This document shows positions 16,401 to 23,850 of a stretch of DNA of 64,000 bases, in pieces. Both the position numbers and the translations under genes were made by a program. The stretch is taken from NCBI RefSeq assembly GCF_014360585.1, contig NZ_JACIXG010000006.1:55426-119425 (forward strand), read 5' to 3'. Below the pieces are notes generated by a model, which worked only from the letters and a program-made list of their open reading frames with translations, did not search any database and had not been told where the DNA came from. Positions within the stretch are counted from its first letter, which is position 1; the number at the start of each line of letters is the position of its first letter. Source of the DNA: Nocardioides sp. (lineage in GTDB: Bacteria; Actinomycetota; Actinomycetes; Propionibacteriales; Nocardioidaceae).

Positions 16401-16941
16401 GGCCGGCGCCGCCGTCTCCGCGCACGCGATCGCTCACGACGAGCGTCGCCGGCTGGGCTGGGCCGGCGCCACGCTGATGACGATCGCCCTGTGGATCCGG
16501 TTGGGCGACACCTCGGTCACGACCTGGGAGCATTACACCCTGCCGCCGGCGATCGCGCTGGTCGCCTACGGCGTGATCAAGCTTCGCCTCGACAGGGGGA
16601 TCGCCTCGCTGCCGGTGCTCGGCCCCGGCGTCTTCCTCGCCCTCGTCCCGTCCATCCCCGCGGCGCTCCAGGACCCGATCTCGATGCGGAGCGTCGTGCT
16701 CGGCATCGCCTGTCTCGCCTTCATCATCGGCGGTGCCTGGCTGCGCTGGGCCGCGCCGCTGGTCGGTGGCGCCCTGGTCGCCTCGGTCCTGGCTCTGGCG
16801 CAGATGCCGTCGGCGGCGATGCTGCAGCAGTGGTGGGCGCTCGGTGCGGCCGGCCTCCTGCTGCTCTTCCTCGGCATCACCTGGGAGGCGCGCCTCCACG
16901 ACCTCCGGCGGGCCACCGCCTACGTCCGAGGGCTGCGTTAG
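13498..16941 (+). CDS. Giant polytopic membrane protein with zinc ribbon (SCO7613 C-terminal-domain type)
   Basis: This 1,147-aa protein opens with a CPDC...CPNC zinc ribbon (residues 9-30), a short helical region, and a Pro/Ala-rich linker (about residues 55-115). The rest consists of about 30 predicted hydrophobic helices, in part internally repeated (blocks of Ala/Val/Leu-rich helices alternating with short RR/ER loops). The architecture matches the actinobacterial SCO7613-type membrane proteins, whose function is not established. GTG 13498 has AAGGA 9 nt upstream. It is followed closely by another gene (32-bp gap), suggesting co-transcription. No catalytic motif is visible. Confidence 0.75.
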   Translation: MKYADPGRCPDCREALEPGTSPCPNCGLPLENAVAQELYGTLLRADVLMTRLRSIRDEASRAVRPTPPPAAAPPAAPPSAPPLIQPEPVAEPVSATAATPAAATAVAGPSPFPGAPLEAARRAPITVPLILVGVGVLFLLVAGVIFLAVAWAAMGVGGRTTMLLVFTALFTIGGAVLMHLELRAGTEGVWTLALGLLALDIAGMEYAGWLGGADWDRGFLVIVGVAVFIAGTAMSLVGERSEKLTAVIGPQVAAAAGVLTALIGLELISDLIWFPLVAAVIALVVVIVASKLELRALTLGSMVVLAGFWLMLLVRGLADPALTGSELLTGGTLPLLLGAAAVLAIVALLFPLPKDAKVAMVGVSLLIAAYTFTQPALDDGPVTLTVVAIVVTLVAAGALMTLPRPWRWAATALTPYAAALGITVLILTVSAAVRLAAVPWTESAFSPVTGPDPLLPGWLALPALLAILALGTAWFYQSNPPAFRTYRPTVRWIVFSGGLSGFAVTAACYAAPLLVPALLLLGVAVALAWWAQRRPRLVAAGIFGLVALAAALPSDLLTVVVALALAGVAAYAVRGLAGADREVTASYSVVTLSLGLWSLAPLIDVERQWAACVIVTVLGLITLFRFRASGWWAAMASAAISIGIGSVDVTWAAVLLTIATILAAAIGLHHRQPPALAVAGTVGIGAATAAVLSNDVLALAVTVILTALAFTVDRVQSGHAKEVATAYWILALTAAVWQAARMADVDRPYTAVVVVVAMGAIVLVRRSPATEAAAATGAAVSIVLGAFDEGGSLDTDWLAILLLIAGVMCIATILRHEPEQSGARLAIAGVLGLGSLGAAFGNDLLALVVAGVLTAAAIAVDRLTREQQTKAVTAPYWIITLTAFCWMFANLSEVAAPHAAAGIIVVLAVVTIFRLLPSAEITAAVAAAVTIFFGTVSLGPSIVLTPDGPVAVGSSGVDLPWLSILLTVAGAAVSAHAIAHDERRRLGWAGATLMTIALWIRLGDTSVTTWEHYTLPPAIALVAYGVIKLRLDRGIASLPVLGPGVFLALVPSIPAALQDPISMRSVVLGIACLAFIIGGAWLRWAAPLVGGALVASVLALAQMPSAAMLQQWWALGAAGLLLLFLGITWEARLHDLRRATAYVRGLR

Positions 16942-16973
16942 CCCGGAGCGGAACGCACGGAAGACTGGAACCG

Positions 16974-18308
16974 ATGTTCCCAGAGTTCGAGATCGTACGT
17001 CGCCAGCGCCCCGTCACGATCGCTGTCGATTCCACCAGCTCCTCCCGGCCCGCAGCCAACGCCGCGATCGAGGTCGCTTGCGACGGCCCGGTCTCGCTGA
17101 CCTTCACCTCGGGCGGCGACGTGCTCACCGGGAGGTACGACGGGCGGCGGGTGTGGCTGGAGACGACCAGCGGGTCGCGGCGTACGACTCACGCGAGCCG
17201 GCGCCACGCCAGGGTCCGCCTCGGCGCCGGCCGATTCGCGCTGACGTTGACCGGGACCATGCTGACCGCGCTGACCCAGGAGACGGACGGCGCGTGGGCG
17301 GCGCGGGCGCGGGTAGACCTCTCCGAGCTCGGGATCGAGCCGCGTGACGAGGCCTGGCTCGCCGACCTGACCGCGGACCACGAGGGCGCGGCCGGAGACG
17401 CGCGCATTGGCGCCTTCGGACAGCTCGGCCTGCGCGACATCCGCGCGGTGACGTACGCCGACGGCTCACCGTTCCGGGATGACGGCGGCACCGTGCTGCT
17501 CACCGCCACCAGCGCCGGACCGGGCTTCTTCCCCACCGCGCACACCTCGGTGTGGGCGCTGGACCCGACGACGTACGAGCTCGTCCATCGCGGCGCGCTC
17601 TACTTCCGCCGGGAAGGGCTGGTCTACGGCGACCACGCCACCCACCTCATGCGCGATGGGGACGAGTGGGTCGTCACGACGAGCACGTGGGCCGGTTTCA
17701 AGGCGCCCGACGAGAAGGACCCAGGCAAGCCGTGGAGCCCGGTCGGAGTCACGATCGCCCGATCACGGGAGGACGTGACCCGAGGCGAGCACGTCCTCGA
17801 CGCGACCCCGCTCGCCCTGCCGACGGACGGCCTGACGTCAGTCGGCGTCTGGGACCCGCAGCTGGTGCGCCGCGACGACGAATGGCTGGTCGGCTACGTC
17901 AGCGCCGAGAAGTACTTCGCCTTCCATCCGGTCATCGCCAGCGGGCCGAGCCTGGACGCGCTCAGCCTGCGGGCAGCACGATCCGACCGGACAGCCACCG
18001 AGGGCACCACTCTTGTCCCGCTGGGCGGCACAGTCGTGGTCGGCGCCAGCGACGGACGCGACAACCCGCGTCGCGTCCGTGCTCGCTACCCGATCTTCGA
18101 CCTGGACCTCAACGAGGTCGCAGAGCTCCGTTCGGCGTACGTCTCGAACCTGCCGTGGCCCACTCTGATCCCGGTCGGGGACGAGTGGCTGCATGTGGCC
18201 TTCGACGGCACGCCTCACGGCGGACCGCTACCCGGCTACGGCACCCACGGGGAGGTCGTGATCAGCCGATCGACCCAGAGCCGATCGACCCAGAGCCGAT
18301 CGGTCTGA
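16974..18308 (+). CDS. Hypothetical protein with beta-propeller-like repeats
   Basis: This 444-aa soluble protein has no signal peptide. The central and C-terminal parts contain repeated DEWVV/DEWLV/DEWLH segments (DGDEWVVTTS, RDDEWLVGYVS, VGDEWLHVAF) preceded by Gly/Asp turns, the spacing seen in glycosidase-like five-bladed propellers. I do not recognise a specific family and assign no function. ATG 16974 lies 32 bp after the membrane protein gene. The last 15 codons come from a 15-bp tandem repeat, giving a Ser/Arg/Thr/Gln tail. Confidence 0.65.
   Translation: MFPEFEIVRRQRPVTIAVDSTSSSRPAANAAIEVACDGPVSLTFTSGGDVLTGRYDGRRVWLETTSGSRRTTHASRRHARVRLGAGRFALTLTGTMLTALTQETDGAWAARARVDLSELGIEPRDEAWLADLTADHEGAAGDARIGAFGQLGLRDIRAVTYADGSPFRDDGGTVLLTATSAGPGFFPTAHTSVWALDPTTYELVHRGALYFRREGLVYGDHATHLMRDGDEWVVTTSTWAGFKAPDEKDPGKPWSPVGVTIARSREDVTRGEHVLDATPLALPTDGLTSVGVWDPQLVRRDDEWLVGYVSAEKYFAFHPVIASGPSLDALSLRAARSDRTATEGTTLVPLGGTVVVGASDGRDNPRRVRARYPIFDLDLNEVAELRSAYVSNLPWPTLIPVGDEWLHVAFDGTPHGGPLPGYGTHGEVVISRSTQSRSTQSRSV
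18264..18303 (+). repeat. 15-bp tandem repeat at a gene 3' end
   Basis: AGCCGATCGACCCAG is repeated 2.6 times with no mismatch, keeping frame and encoding RSTQS units at the extreme C-terminus of the upstream protein. Confidence 0.85.
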
Positions 18309-18344
18309 GGGGATGCCGACCAAGGCGTTGCCGCTTTGACCGGC

Positions 18345-18385
18345 CGCCCCTTAAGCGCGTCTCTGAGAGACACGGCCTAAGGGCG
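18345..18385. terminator. Bidirectional terminator between convergent genes
   Basis: CGCCCCTTA (18345-18353) pairs with TAAGGGCG (18378-18385), with a second inner stem around TCTCTGAGAGA. It overlaps the stop codon of the DUF3073 gene. Confidence 0.55.
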
Positions 18386-18568
18386 CGAGGGCCCCGCGTC
18401 GTAGTCCGGCCAGTCGTCATAGTCGTCCGGTATCGGATCGGCCTTCTGACTGGTGTCTTCATCACCATGAAGTTCGCGCGCAAGGGCCCCGAAGTCCGTC
18501 TCATAGGTCCGGTACTTCAGGTCGCGTGCGACCTTCGTCTGCTTGGCTTTCGCTCGGCCGCGCCCCAT
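18377..18568 (-). CDS. DUF3073 family protein
   Basis: This 63-aa protein starts MGRGRAKAKQTKVARDLKYR and continues TYETDFGALARELHG, the conserved DUF3073 signature found across Actinobacteria. The N-terminal half is strongly basic and the C-terminal half acidic (DDYDDWPDYD). The function of the family is unknown. ATG 18568 is chosen because conservation starts there; the frame extends 17 codons upstream without support. Confidence 0.88.
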   Translation of the reverse strand: MGRGRAKAKQTKVARDLKYRTYETDFGALARELHGDEDTSQKADPIPDDYDDWPDYDAGPSRP

Positions 18569-18855
18569 AGGGTCCAGCCCCCTCGTCGCACTTGGCCGGG
18601 ATAGTCCCGGGCTGTTCACAGGTTTCTCGTAAGGGCAACGCTACCGGTTAATGCCAAGAATCCGCACGCCGGGGTGTCGAAAATCCGTTCGCTAGGAGCG
18701 AATGTTACCGAGGTCACATGATTTCCGAGCCTGACGACTCGTCATTCCCCGTTCACCTCGACGACAGACTGAGGGGCCGATAGGTTGTCTCGCCGCGCAT
18801 AGCCTCCCTTCCGATTCTTGGGATACTGACACAACGCGTCTTGAACGGAAATGCA

Positions 18856-20988
18856 GTGACCGAACTGAGCAACATCCAGACCGACACCGCCTGTCCCTCG
18901 TGCAGCGACCCGGGCGCCCCTGCCACGGACGGCCGCCGCACCATGCTGTCCTTGCTCCCCATGGCGGGCCACACGCGCGGCAAGCGGAGCGCCGTGACCT
19001 GCGCACTCAAGTGCGACAGCGCGTGCGCCAAGCCCGCCCCCAACACCTCCGACAACGGCTACTTCCGCGACATCGCCGGCAACGCGCTCAGCCGTCGCCA
19101 TGCGCTGGGTCTCGCCGGCGCCGGTGCCGTCGCCCTCGCGGTCGGCAGCAGCGGCCTGGCAGCCGCGGCCAGCCCTCAGGCCGGCCTCGCCGCGGGTCGC
19201 GGCCACGGTCACGGCGGACGTACCAACCTGCCGTTCAAGCCGATCACCCCGGTCGCGGCGACCGAGGACACCTTCGTGGTGCCGCAGGGCTACACCTGGG
19301 AGCCGATCATCCGTTGGGGCGACCCGATCCTTCCCGGCGGCGTCCCCTTCGACGTCAACAACCAGTCCGCCGAGAAGCAGGCGCTCGCCTGGGGCTACAA
19401 CAACGACTACACCGACGTCATCGTGACCAACAAGGCCGGCACCAAGGCCCTGCTGTGCTGCAACAACGAGTACGTCAACGCCGGCATCATGTTCCCGCCC
19501 GACCTCGACGCCAACGAGCAGCTCAGGATCTCCATGGCCGCTCACGGCTTCGGGATCGTGGAGCTCGAGCGCTCCGCACCGGGTGAGAAGTGGAGCTACG
19601 TCCCGTCTGCTCCGAAGAACCGCCGCATCACGGCCTCGACACCGTTCGAGATCACCGGCCCCGCGGCCGGCAGCGACCTGCTCAAGACCGCGGCCGACCC
19701 GACCGGCACCGTGGCGTTGGGCACGATCGGCAACTGCGCCGGCGGCACCACGCCGTGGGGCACGATCCTGTCGGGCGAGGAGAACTTCAACGGCTACTTC
19801 CGCGCCAGCAGCGCCACCCCCGAGAACAAGCGCTACGGCCTGAACGAGAATCCCTCGTCGTACGGCTGGGAGGCCATCGAGCCGCGCTTCGACGCACGCT
19901 CGGCCGACTACGCGAACGAGCCCAACCGGTTCGGCTACATCGTCGAGATCGACCCGACCGACCCGACCTCGACCCCGCGCAAGCACACCATGCTCGGCCG
20001 CCTCAAGCACGAGGGCGCGAACGTCATCATCGCCAAGAACCGCAAGGTCGTGGCCTACACCGGTGACGACGAGCGGTTCGACTACCTCTACAAGTTCGTC
20101 TCCAAGGGGAAGTACAACCCCAACAACCGGAAGAAGAACCTCGACCTGCTGACCGAGGGCAGCCTCTACGTCGCCCGCTTCCACGGCGACTCCCCTGCCA
20201 CCGAGATCGACGGCACCGGCACGCTGCCCAGCGACGGCAAGTTCGACGGCTACGGCCAGTGGGTCCCGCTCGTGGTCGACGGCCGCAGCAGGGTCGCCGG
20301 GATGAGCGTCGACGAGGTGCTCGTCTACACCCGTCTGGCCGCAGACAAGGCCGGCGCCACCAAGATGGACCGCTGCGAGGACGTCGAGCCTTCGCCGAAG
20401 ACCGGCAAGGTCTACGTCGCCTGCACCAACAACTCCCAGCGCGGCACCACGGGCAAGGCCGGGGTGGACGAGGCCAACCCGCGCAACTCCAACCGCGACG
20501 GCCACATCATCGAGATCACCGAGGACGACGGCGACCACACCTCGCGCATCTTCCGGTGGAACATCGTCATCGTCGCCGGCGACCCGTCGGTGAACGAGTC
20601 GACCTACTTCGCGGGCTACCCGCAGGACAAGGTCTCGCCGATCTCGTGCCCGGACAACCTGGCCTTCGACTCCGAGGGCAACCTGTGGATCTCCACCGAC
20701 GGCCAGCCCAGCTCGATCCAGAAGTCCGACGGGCTGTTCAAGGTTCCGCTGGAGGGTCGCGAGCGCGGCCACGTCCAGCAGTTCCTCGCCGTGCCCCGTG
20801 ACGCCGAGACCTGCGGTCCGGTCATCCACGACCGCGACGGCTCGGTCTTCGTCGCCGTCCAGCACCCGGGCGAGGACGGGACCTGGGAAGCCCAGAACTC
20901 CCTCTTCCCCGACTACGTCGACGGCACCGCCGGCGAGGGCGAGTTCGCCGGCCCGCGGCCTTCGGTCGTGCAGGTGCTGAAGGCCTGA
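18856..20988 (+). CDS. PhoX-family (DUF839) alkaline phosphatase, Tat-exported
   Basis: PhoX enzymes are secreted Ca/Fe-dependent phosphatases that release phosphate from organic esters. This protein (710 aa) carries a late twin-arginine signal, SRRHALGLAGAGAVALAVG at about residues 79-97, preceded by a Cys-rich stretch (CPSC and TCALKCDSAC) typical of actinobacterial members. The mature part has the DUF839 segments WGDPILPGG, GTILSGEENFNGYF, RFGYIVEIDP and DNLAFDSEGNLWISTDG. The start is uncertain: GTG 18856 is used, TTG 18841 is possible, and neither has a strong ribosome site. A GTTCACC motif at 18751-18757 resembles half of a PHO box, weak evidence for phosphate control. Confidence 0.85.
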   Translation: MTELSNIQTDTACPSCSDPGAPATDGRRTMLSLLPMAGHTRGKRSAVTCALKCDSACAKPAPNTSDNGYFRDIAGNALSRRHALGLAGAGAVALAVGSSGLAAAASPQAGLAAGRGHGHGGRTNLPFKPITPVAATEDTFVVPQGYTWEPIIRWGDPILPGGVPFDVNNQSAEKQALAWGYNNDYTDVIVTNKAGTKALLCCNNEYVNAGIMFPPDLDANEQLRISMAAHGFGIVELERSAPGEKWSYVPSAPKNRRITASTPFEITGPAAGSDLLKTAADPTGTVALGTIGNCAGGTTPWGTILSGEENFNGYFRASSATPENKRYGLNENPSSYGWEAIEPRFDARSADYANEPNRFGYIVEIDPTDPTSTPRKHTMLGRLKHEGANVIIAKNRKVVAYTGDDERFDYLYKFVSKGKYNPNNRKKNLDLLTEGSLYVARFHGDSPATEIDGTGTLPSDGKFDGYGQWVPLVVDGRSRVAGMSVDEVLVYTRLAADKAGATKMDRCEDVEPSPKTGKVYVACTNNSQRGTTGKAGVDEANPRNSNRDGHIIEITEDDGDHTSRIFRWNIVIVAGDPSVNESTYFAGYPQDKVSPISCPDNLAFDSEGNLWISTDGQPSSIQKSDGLFKVPLEGRERGHVQQFLAVPRDAETCGPVIHDRDGSVFVAVQHPGEDGTWEAQNSLFPDYVDGTAGEGEFAGPRPSVVQVLKA

Positions 20989-21006
20989 GAGACGCCGGAG
21001 AGACGG

Positions 21007-21042
21007 CGAAGGGCGCCGGAGCGATCGCTCCGGCGCCCTTCG
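21007..21042. terminator. Perfect 36-bp palindrome, bidirectional terminator
   Basis: CGAAGGGCGCCGGAGCGA (21007-21024) is followed without a loop by its exact reverse complement (21025-21042). It lies between the convergent PhoX and purM genes, 18 bp after one stop and 26 bp before the other. Confidence 0.85.
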
Positions 21043-21068
21043 GCTGTCGTGGGACCTGGGACGAGGCC

Positions 21069-22139
21069 TCAGGCGGTCCAGCCCGCGTACGCCCCGCTGA
21101 GCTCGACCTTGCCGCCAGGCGTCGCGGTGACCTCACCGGCGGCCCAGGCTCGGATGTCGTAGCCGGCGAGGATGCGTACGGCCTCGTCGACATCCTCGGG
21201 GTCGATCAGGGCGACCATCCCGACACCGCAGTTGAGGGTCATCTCCAGGTCCTGCAGGGCGACGGAGCCGGTGCGGCGGACGAGGTCGAAGACCGGTGCG
21301 GGTGTCCAGGTGGTGCGGTCGATACGCGCGGAGAGCTCCGGCGGCATGACCCGCTCCAGGTTGGCGGCGAGGCCGCCGCCGGTGACGTGGGACATGGCGT
21401 GGGTCTTCGTCCCACGGGCCAGGTCCAGGCAGGCCTTGGCGTAGACGCGGGTCGGGGTGAGCAGTGCCTCGCCGAGCGTGCTGCCGAGCTCGTCGACCTG
21501 CTGGTCGAGCGTGTAGGCGCCGGAGTTGAGCAGCACGTGGCGCACCAGGGAGAAGCCGTTGGAGTGCAGGCCCGAGGCCTCCATGGCGAGGACGACGTCG
21601 CCCGCCTTCACCAGATTGGCACCGAGGAGGTTGTCGGCCTCGACCACGCCGGTGGCCGCGCCGGCCACGTCGTACTCGTCGGCGGCCAGCAGGCCCGGGT
21701 GCTCGGCGGTCTCGCCGCCGACCAGCGCGCAGCCGGCCTCGACACAGGCCTCGGCGATGCCCTTGACGATCGCCGCGACCCGCTCCGGGACGACCTTGCC
21801 GGTGGCGATGTAGTCGGTCATGAACAGCGGCTCGGCGCCGCAGACGACCAGGTCGTCGACGACCATGCCGACCAGGTCGAAGCCGATCGTGTCGTGCTTG
21901 TCGAGCGCCTGGGCGATCGCGACCTTGGTGCCGACACCGTCGGTGGAGGTGGCCAGCAGCGGGCGCTCGTACGCCTTCAGGGCGCTCGCGTCGAAGAGCC
22001 CGGCGAAGCCACCGACGCCACCGAGGACCTCGGGACGCCGGGACTTCTCGATCCAGACCTTCATCAGGTCCACGGCGCGGTCGCCGGCGTGGATGTCGAC
22101 GCCGGCTGCGGCGTAGGCGTTGGTCGGGGTCTGGCTCAC
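21069..22139 (-). CDS. purM: Phosphoribosylformylglycinamidine cyclo-ligase
   Basis: PurM closes FGAM to AIR, step five of purine synthesis, using ATP. The protein (356 aa) has the N-terminal segment TNAYAAAGVDIHAGDRAVDLMK, the Gly-rich GVGTKVAIAQ and DLVVCGAEPLFMTDYIATGK motifs, GGETAEHPG, and the C-terminal GVGMVALID. GTG 22139 is chosen because the protein becomes family-like there and GGAGA is 7 nt upstream. It follows purF on the same strand after 14 bp, so the two form an operon. Confidence 0.95.
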   Translation of the reverse strand: MSQTPTNAYAAAGVDIHAGDRAVDLMKVWIEKSRRPEVLGGVGGFAGLFDASALKAYERPLLATSTDGVGTKVAIAQALDKHDTIGFDLVGMVVDDLVVCGAEPLFMTDYIATGKVVPERVAAIVKGIAEACVEAGCALVGGETAEHPGLLAADEYDVAGAATGVVEADNLLGANLVKAGDVVLAMEASGLHSNGFSLVRHVLLNSGAYTLDQQVDELGSTLGEALLTPTRVYAKACLDLARGTKTHAMSHVTGGGLAANLERVMPPELSARIDRTTWTPAPVFDLVRRTGSVALQDLEMTLNCGVGMVALIDPEDVDEAVRILAGYDIRAWAAGEVTATPGGKVELSGAYAGWTA

Positions 22140-22153
22140 TGGTGGATCTCCGA

Positions 22154-23701
22154 TCACGGGTTGTTCAGGACCGGCAGGGCCTTGCCCTCGGTCGGGGACT
22201 GCAGCGAGACCTCGAGGAGGTGCTTGCCGAGCATGCTCTCGTCGGGCAGCTCCACGGGGTATTCGCCGGTGAAGCAGGCGGTGCACAGCGTGGAGGCGTC
22301 CTGGCGGGTCGCCGAGACCATCCCGTCGAGCGAGATGTAGCCCAGCGAGTCGGCGCCGACCGAGGAGGCGATCTCGTCGACGTCGAGCCCGTTGGCGATC
22401 AGCTCGGCGCGGGTCGCGAAGTCGATGCCGTAGAAGCACGGCCACTTCACCGGCGGGCTCGAGATCCGGACGTGGACCTCCAGCGCACCTGCCTCGCGCA
22501 GCATCCGCACCTGGGCGCGCTGGGTGTTGCCGCGCACGATCGAGTCGTCGACGACGACGACCTTCTTGCCGCGAACCATGTGCTCGAGCACGTTGAGCTT
22601 GAGCCGGATCCCGAGCTGGCGCAGCGTCTGGGAGGGCTGGATGAAGGTGCGGCCGACGTAGGAGTTCTTCACGAACGCCTGACCGAACGGCAGTCCGCTC
22701 TCCAGCGCATAGCCGGTGGCGGCGGGGATGCCGGACTCGGGCACCGGGATGACCAGGTCGGCGTCGACCGGGAACTCGCGGGCCAGCTCGCGGCCCATCT
22801 CCACACGCGACTCGTGGACGTTGCGTCCGGCGATGGTGGCGTCGGGGCGGGCCAGGTAGACGTACTCGAAGACGCAGCCCTTGCGGTCGACCTCGGCGAA
22901 TCGTACGGAGCGGAGACCGGACTCGTCGATGATGATCATCTCGCCCGGCTCGACCTCGCGGACCACGCTCGCGCCGACGGTGGCCAGCGCCGAGTCCTCC
23001 GACGCGATCACCCAGCCGCGGTCGAGGCGACCGAGGACCAGCGGGCGGATCCCCTGCGGGTCACGCGCCGCGAACAGGGTGTCCTCGTTCATCCACACCA
23101 GCGAGAAGGCGCCGCGGATCGTCGGCAGCACCTCCAGCGCGCGCGCCTCCAGCGAGGAGTCGGGGTGGTAGGCGAGCAGCTCGGTGAGCAGCGAGGTGTC
23201 GTTGGTCGACACCGGCGCGTGCCGGCCCTCGGAGTGCTCGGGCAGCGCCTCGACGGACGCACGCATCTCGGCGACGTTGATCAGGTTGCCGTTGTGGCCC
23301 AGGGCGACCGAGCCGTCCGGGGTCGGCTTGAAGATCGGCTGCGCGTTCTCCCACACCGAGGCACCGGTGGTGGAGTAACGGGCGTGGCCGATGGCGATGT
23401 GTCCCTTGAGGGACTCGAGGGTCGGCTCGTCGAAGACCTGGCTGACCAGACCCATGTCCTTGTAGACCAGGATCTGCCGACCGTTGCTGACCGCGATACC
23501 CGCAGACTCCTGGCCCCGGTGCTGCAGGGCGTACAGGCCGAAGTACGTCAGCTTGGCGACGTCCTCGCCCGGCGCCCACACGCCGAAGACTCCGCAGTGG
23601 TCCTGAGGACCCTGATCGTGGGGGTCGAGGGCTGCGGTGAGCCGGCCGTCGCCACCCTTGCGTCGGGACACGTGCCTACCTGAGCTGGTGAGGTTGACCA
23701 C
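22154..23701 (-). CDS. purF: Amidophosphoribosyltransferase
   Basis: PurF makes phosphoribosylamine from PRPP and glutamine, the first committed purine step. The N-terminal nucleophile Cys is in QDHCGVFGVW and would be exposed by removal of a propeptide, as in Bacillus-type enzymes. The PRPP motif VVVVDDSIVRGNT is present. Cys residues matching the Fe-S ligands are visible (GCVFEYVY, WPCFYGID, CTACFTGEYP), so an oxygen-sensitive 4Fe-4S form is expected. GTG 23701 has TACACT 7 nt upstream, fitting a leaderless start; GTG 23671 is an alternative with a purine stretch and a shorter propeptide. Confidence 0.95.
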   Translation of the reverse strand: MVNLTSSGRHVSRRKGGDGRLTAALDPHDQGPQDHCGVFGVWAPGEDVAKLTYFGLYALQHRGQESAGIAVSNGRQILVYKDMGLVSQVFDEPTLESLKGHIAIGHARYSTTGASVWENAQPIFKPTPDGSVALGHNGNLINVAEMRASVEALPEHSEGRHAPVSTNDTSLLTELLAYHPDSSLEARALEVLPTIRGAFSLVWMNEDTLFAARDPQGIRPLVLGRLDRGWVIASEDSALATVGASVVREVEPGEMIIIDESGLRSVRFAEVDRKGCVFEYVYLARPDATIAGRNVHESRVEMGRELAREFPVDADLVIPVPESGIPAATGYALESGLPFGQAFVKNSYVGRTFIQPSQTLRQLGIRLKLNVLEHMVRGKKVVVVDDSIVRGNTQRAQVRMLREAGALEVHVRISSPPVKWPCFYGIDFATRAELIANGLDVDEIASSVGADSLGYISLDGMVSATRQDASTLCTACFTGEYPVELPDESMLGKHLLEVSLQSPTEGKALPVLNNP

Positions 23702-23708
23702 GGCATCG

Positions 23709-23714
23709 AGTGTA
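23709..23714 (-). promoter_or_regulatory. -10 element for purF-purM
   Basis: On the minus strand TACACT lies 7 nt before GTG 23701. No Shine-Dalgarno sequence precedes that codon, so a leaderless transcript is likely. Confidence 0.45.
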
Positions 23715-23850
23715 AGGCCGTACTCCGACGATCAGCGAACCCTTGACAGTCCTGTAAGGGTGGTCACATGAACGTCTCGGATTCATGAATGCAAAGAACT
23801 GTCCACGTCCGCCCTACCGCCCGGGACCGTCTTCCCGGATAATCGATCCG

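Noticed and set aside
18619..18855. PHO boxes upstream of the PhoX gene
   Set aside because: A single GTTCACC (18751-18757) is present but no second direct unit at the required 11-bp spacing, so this is kept only as a weak remark.
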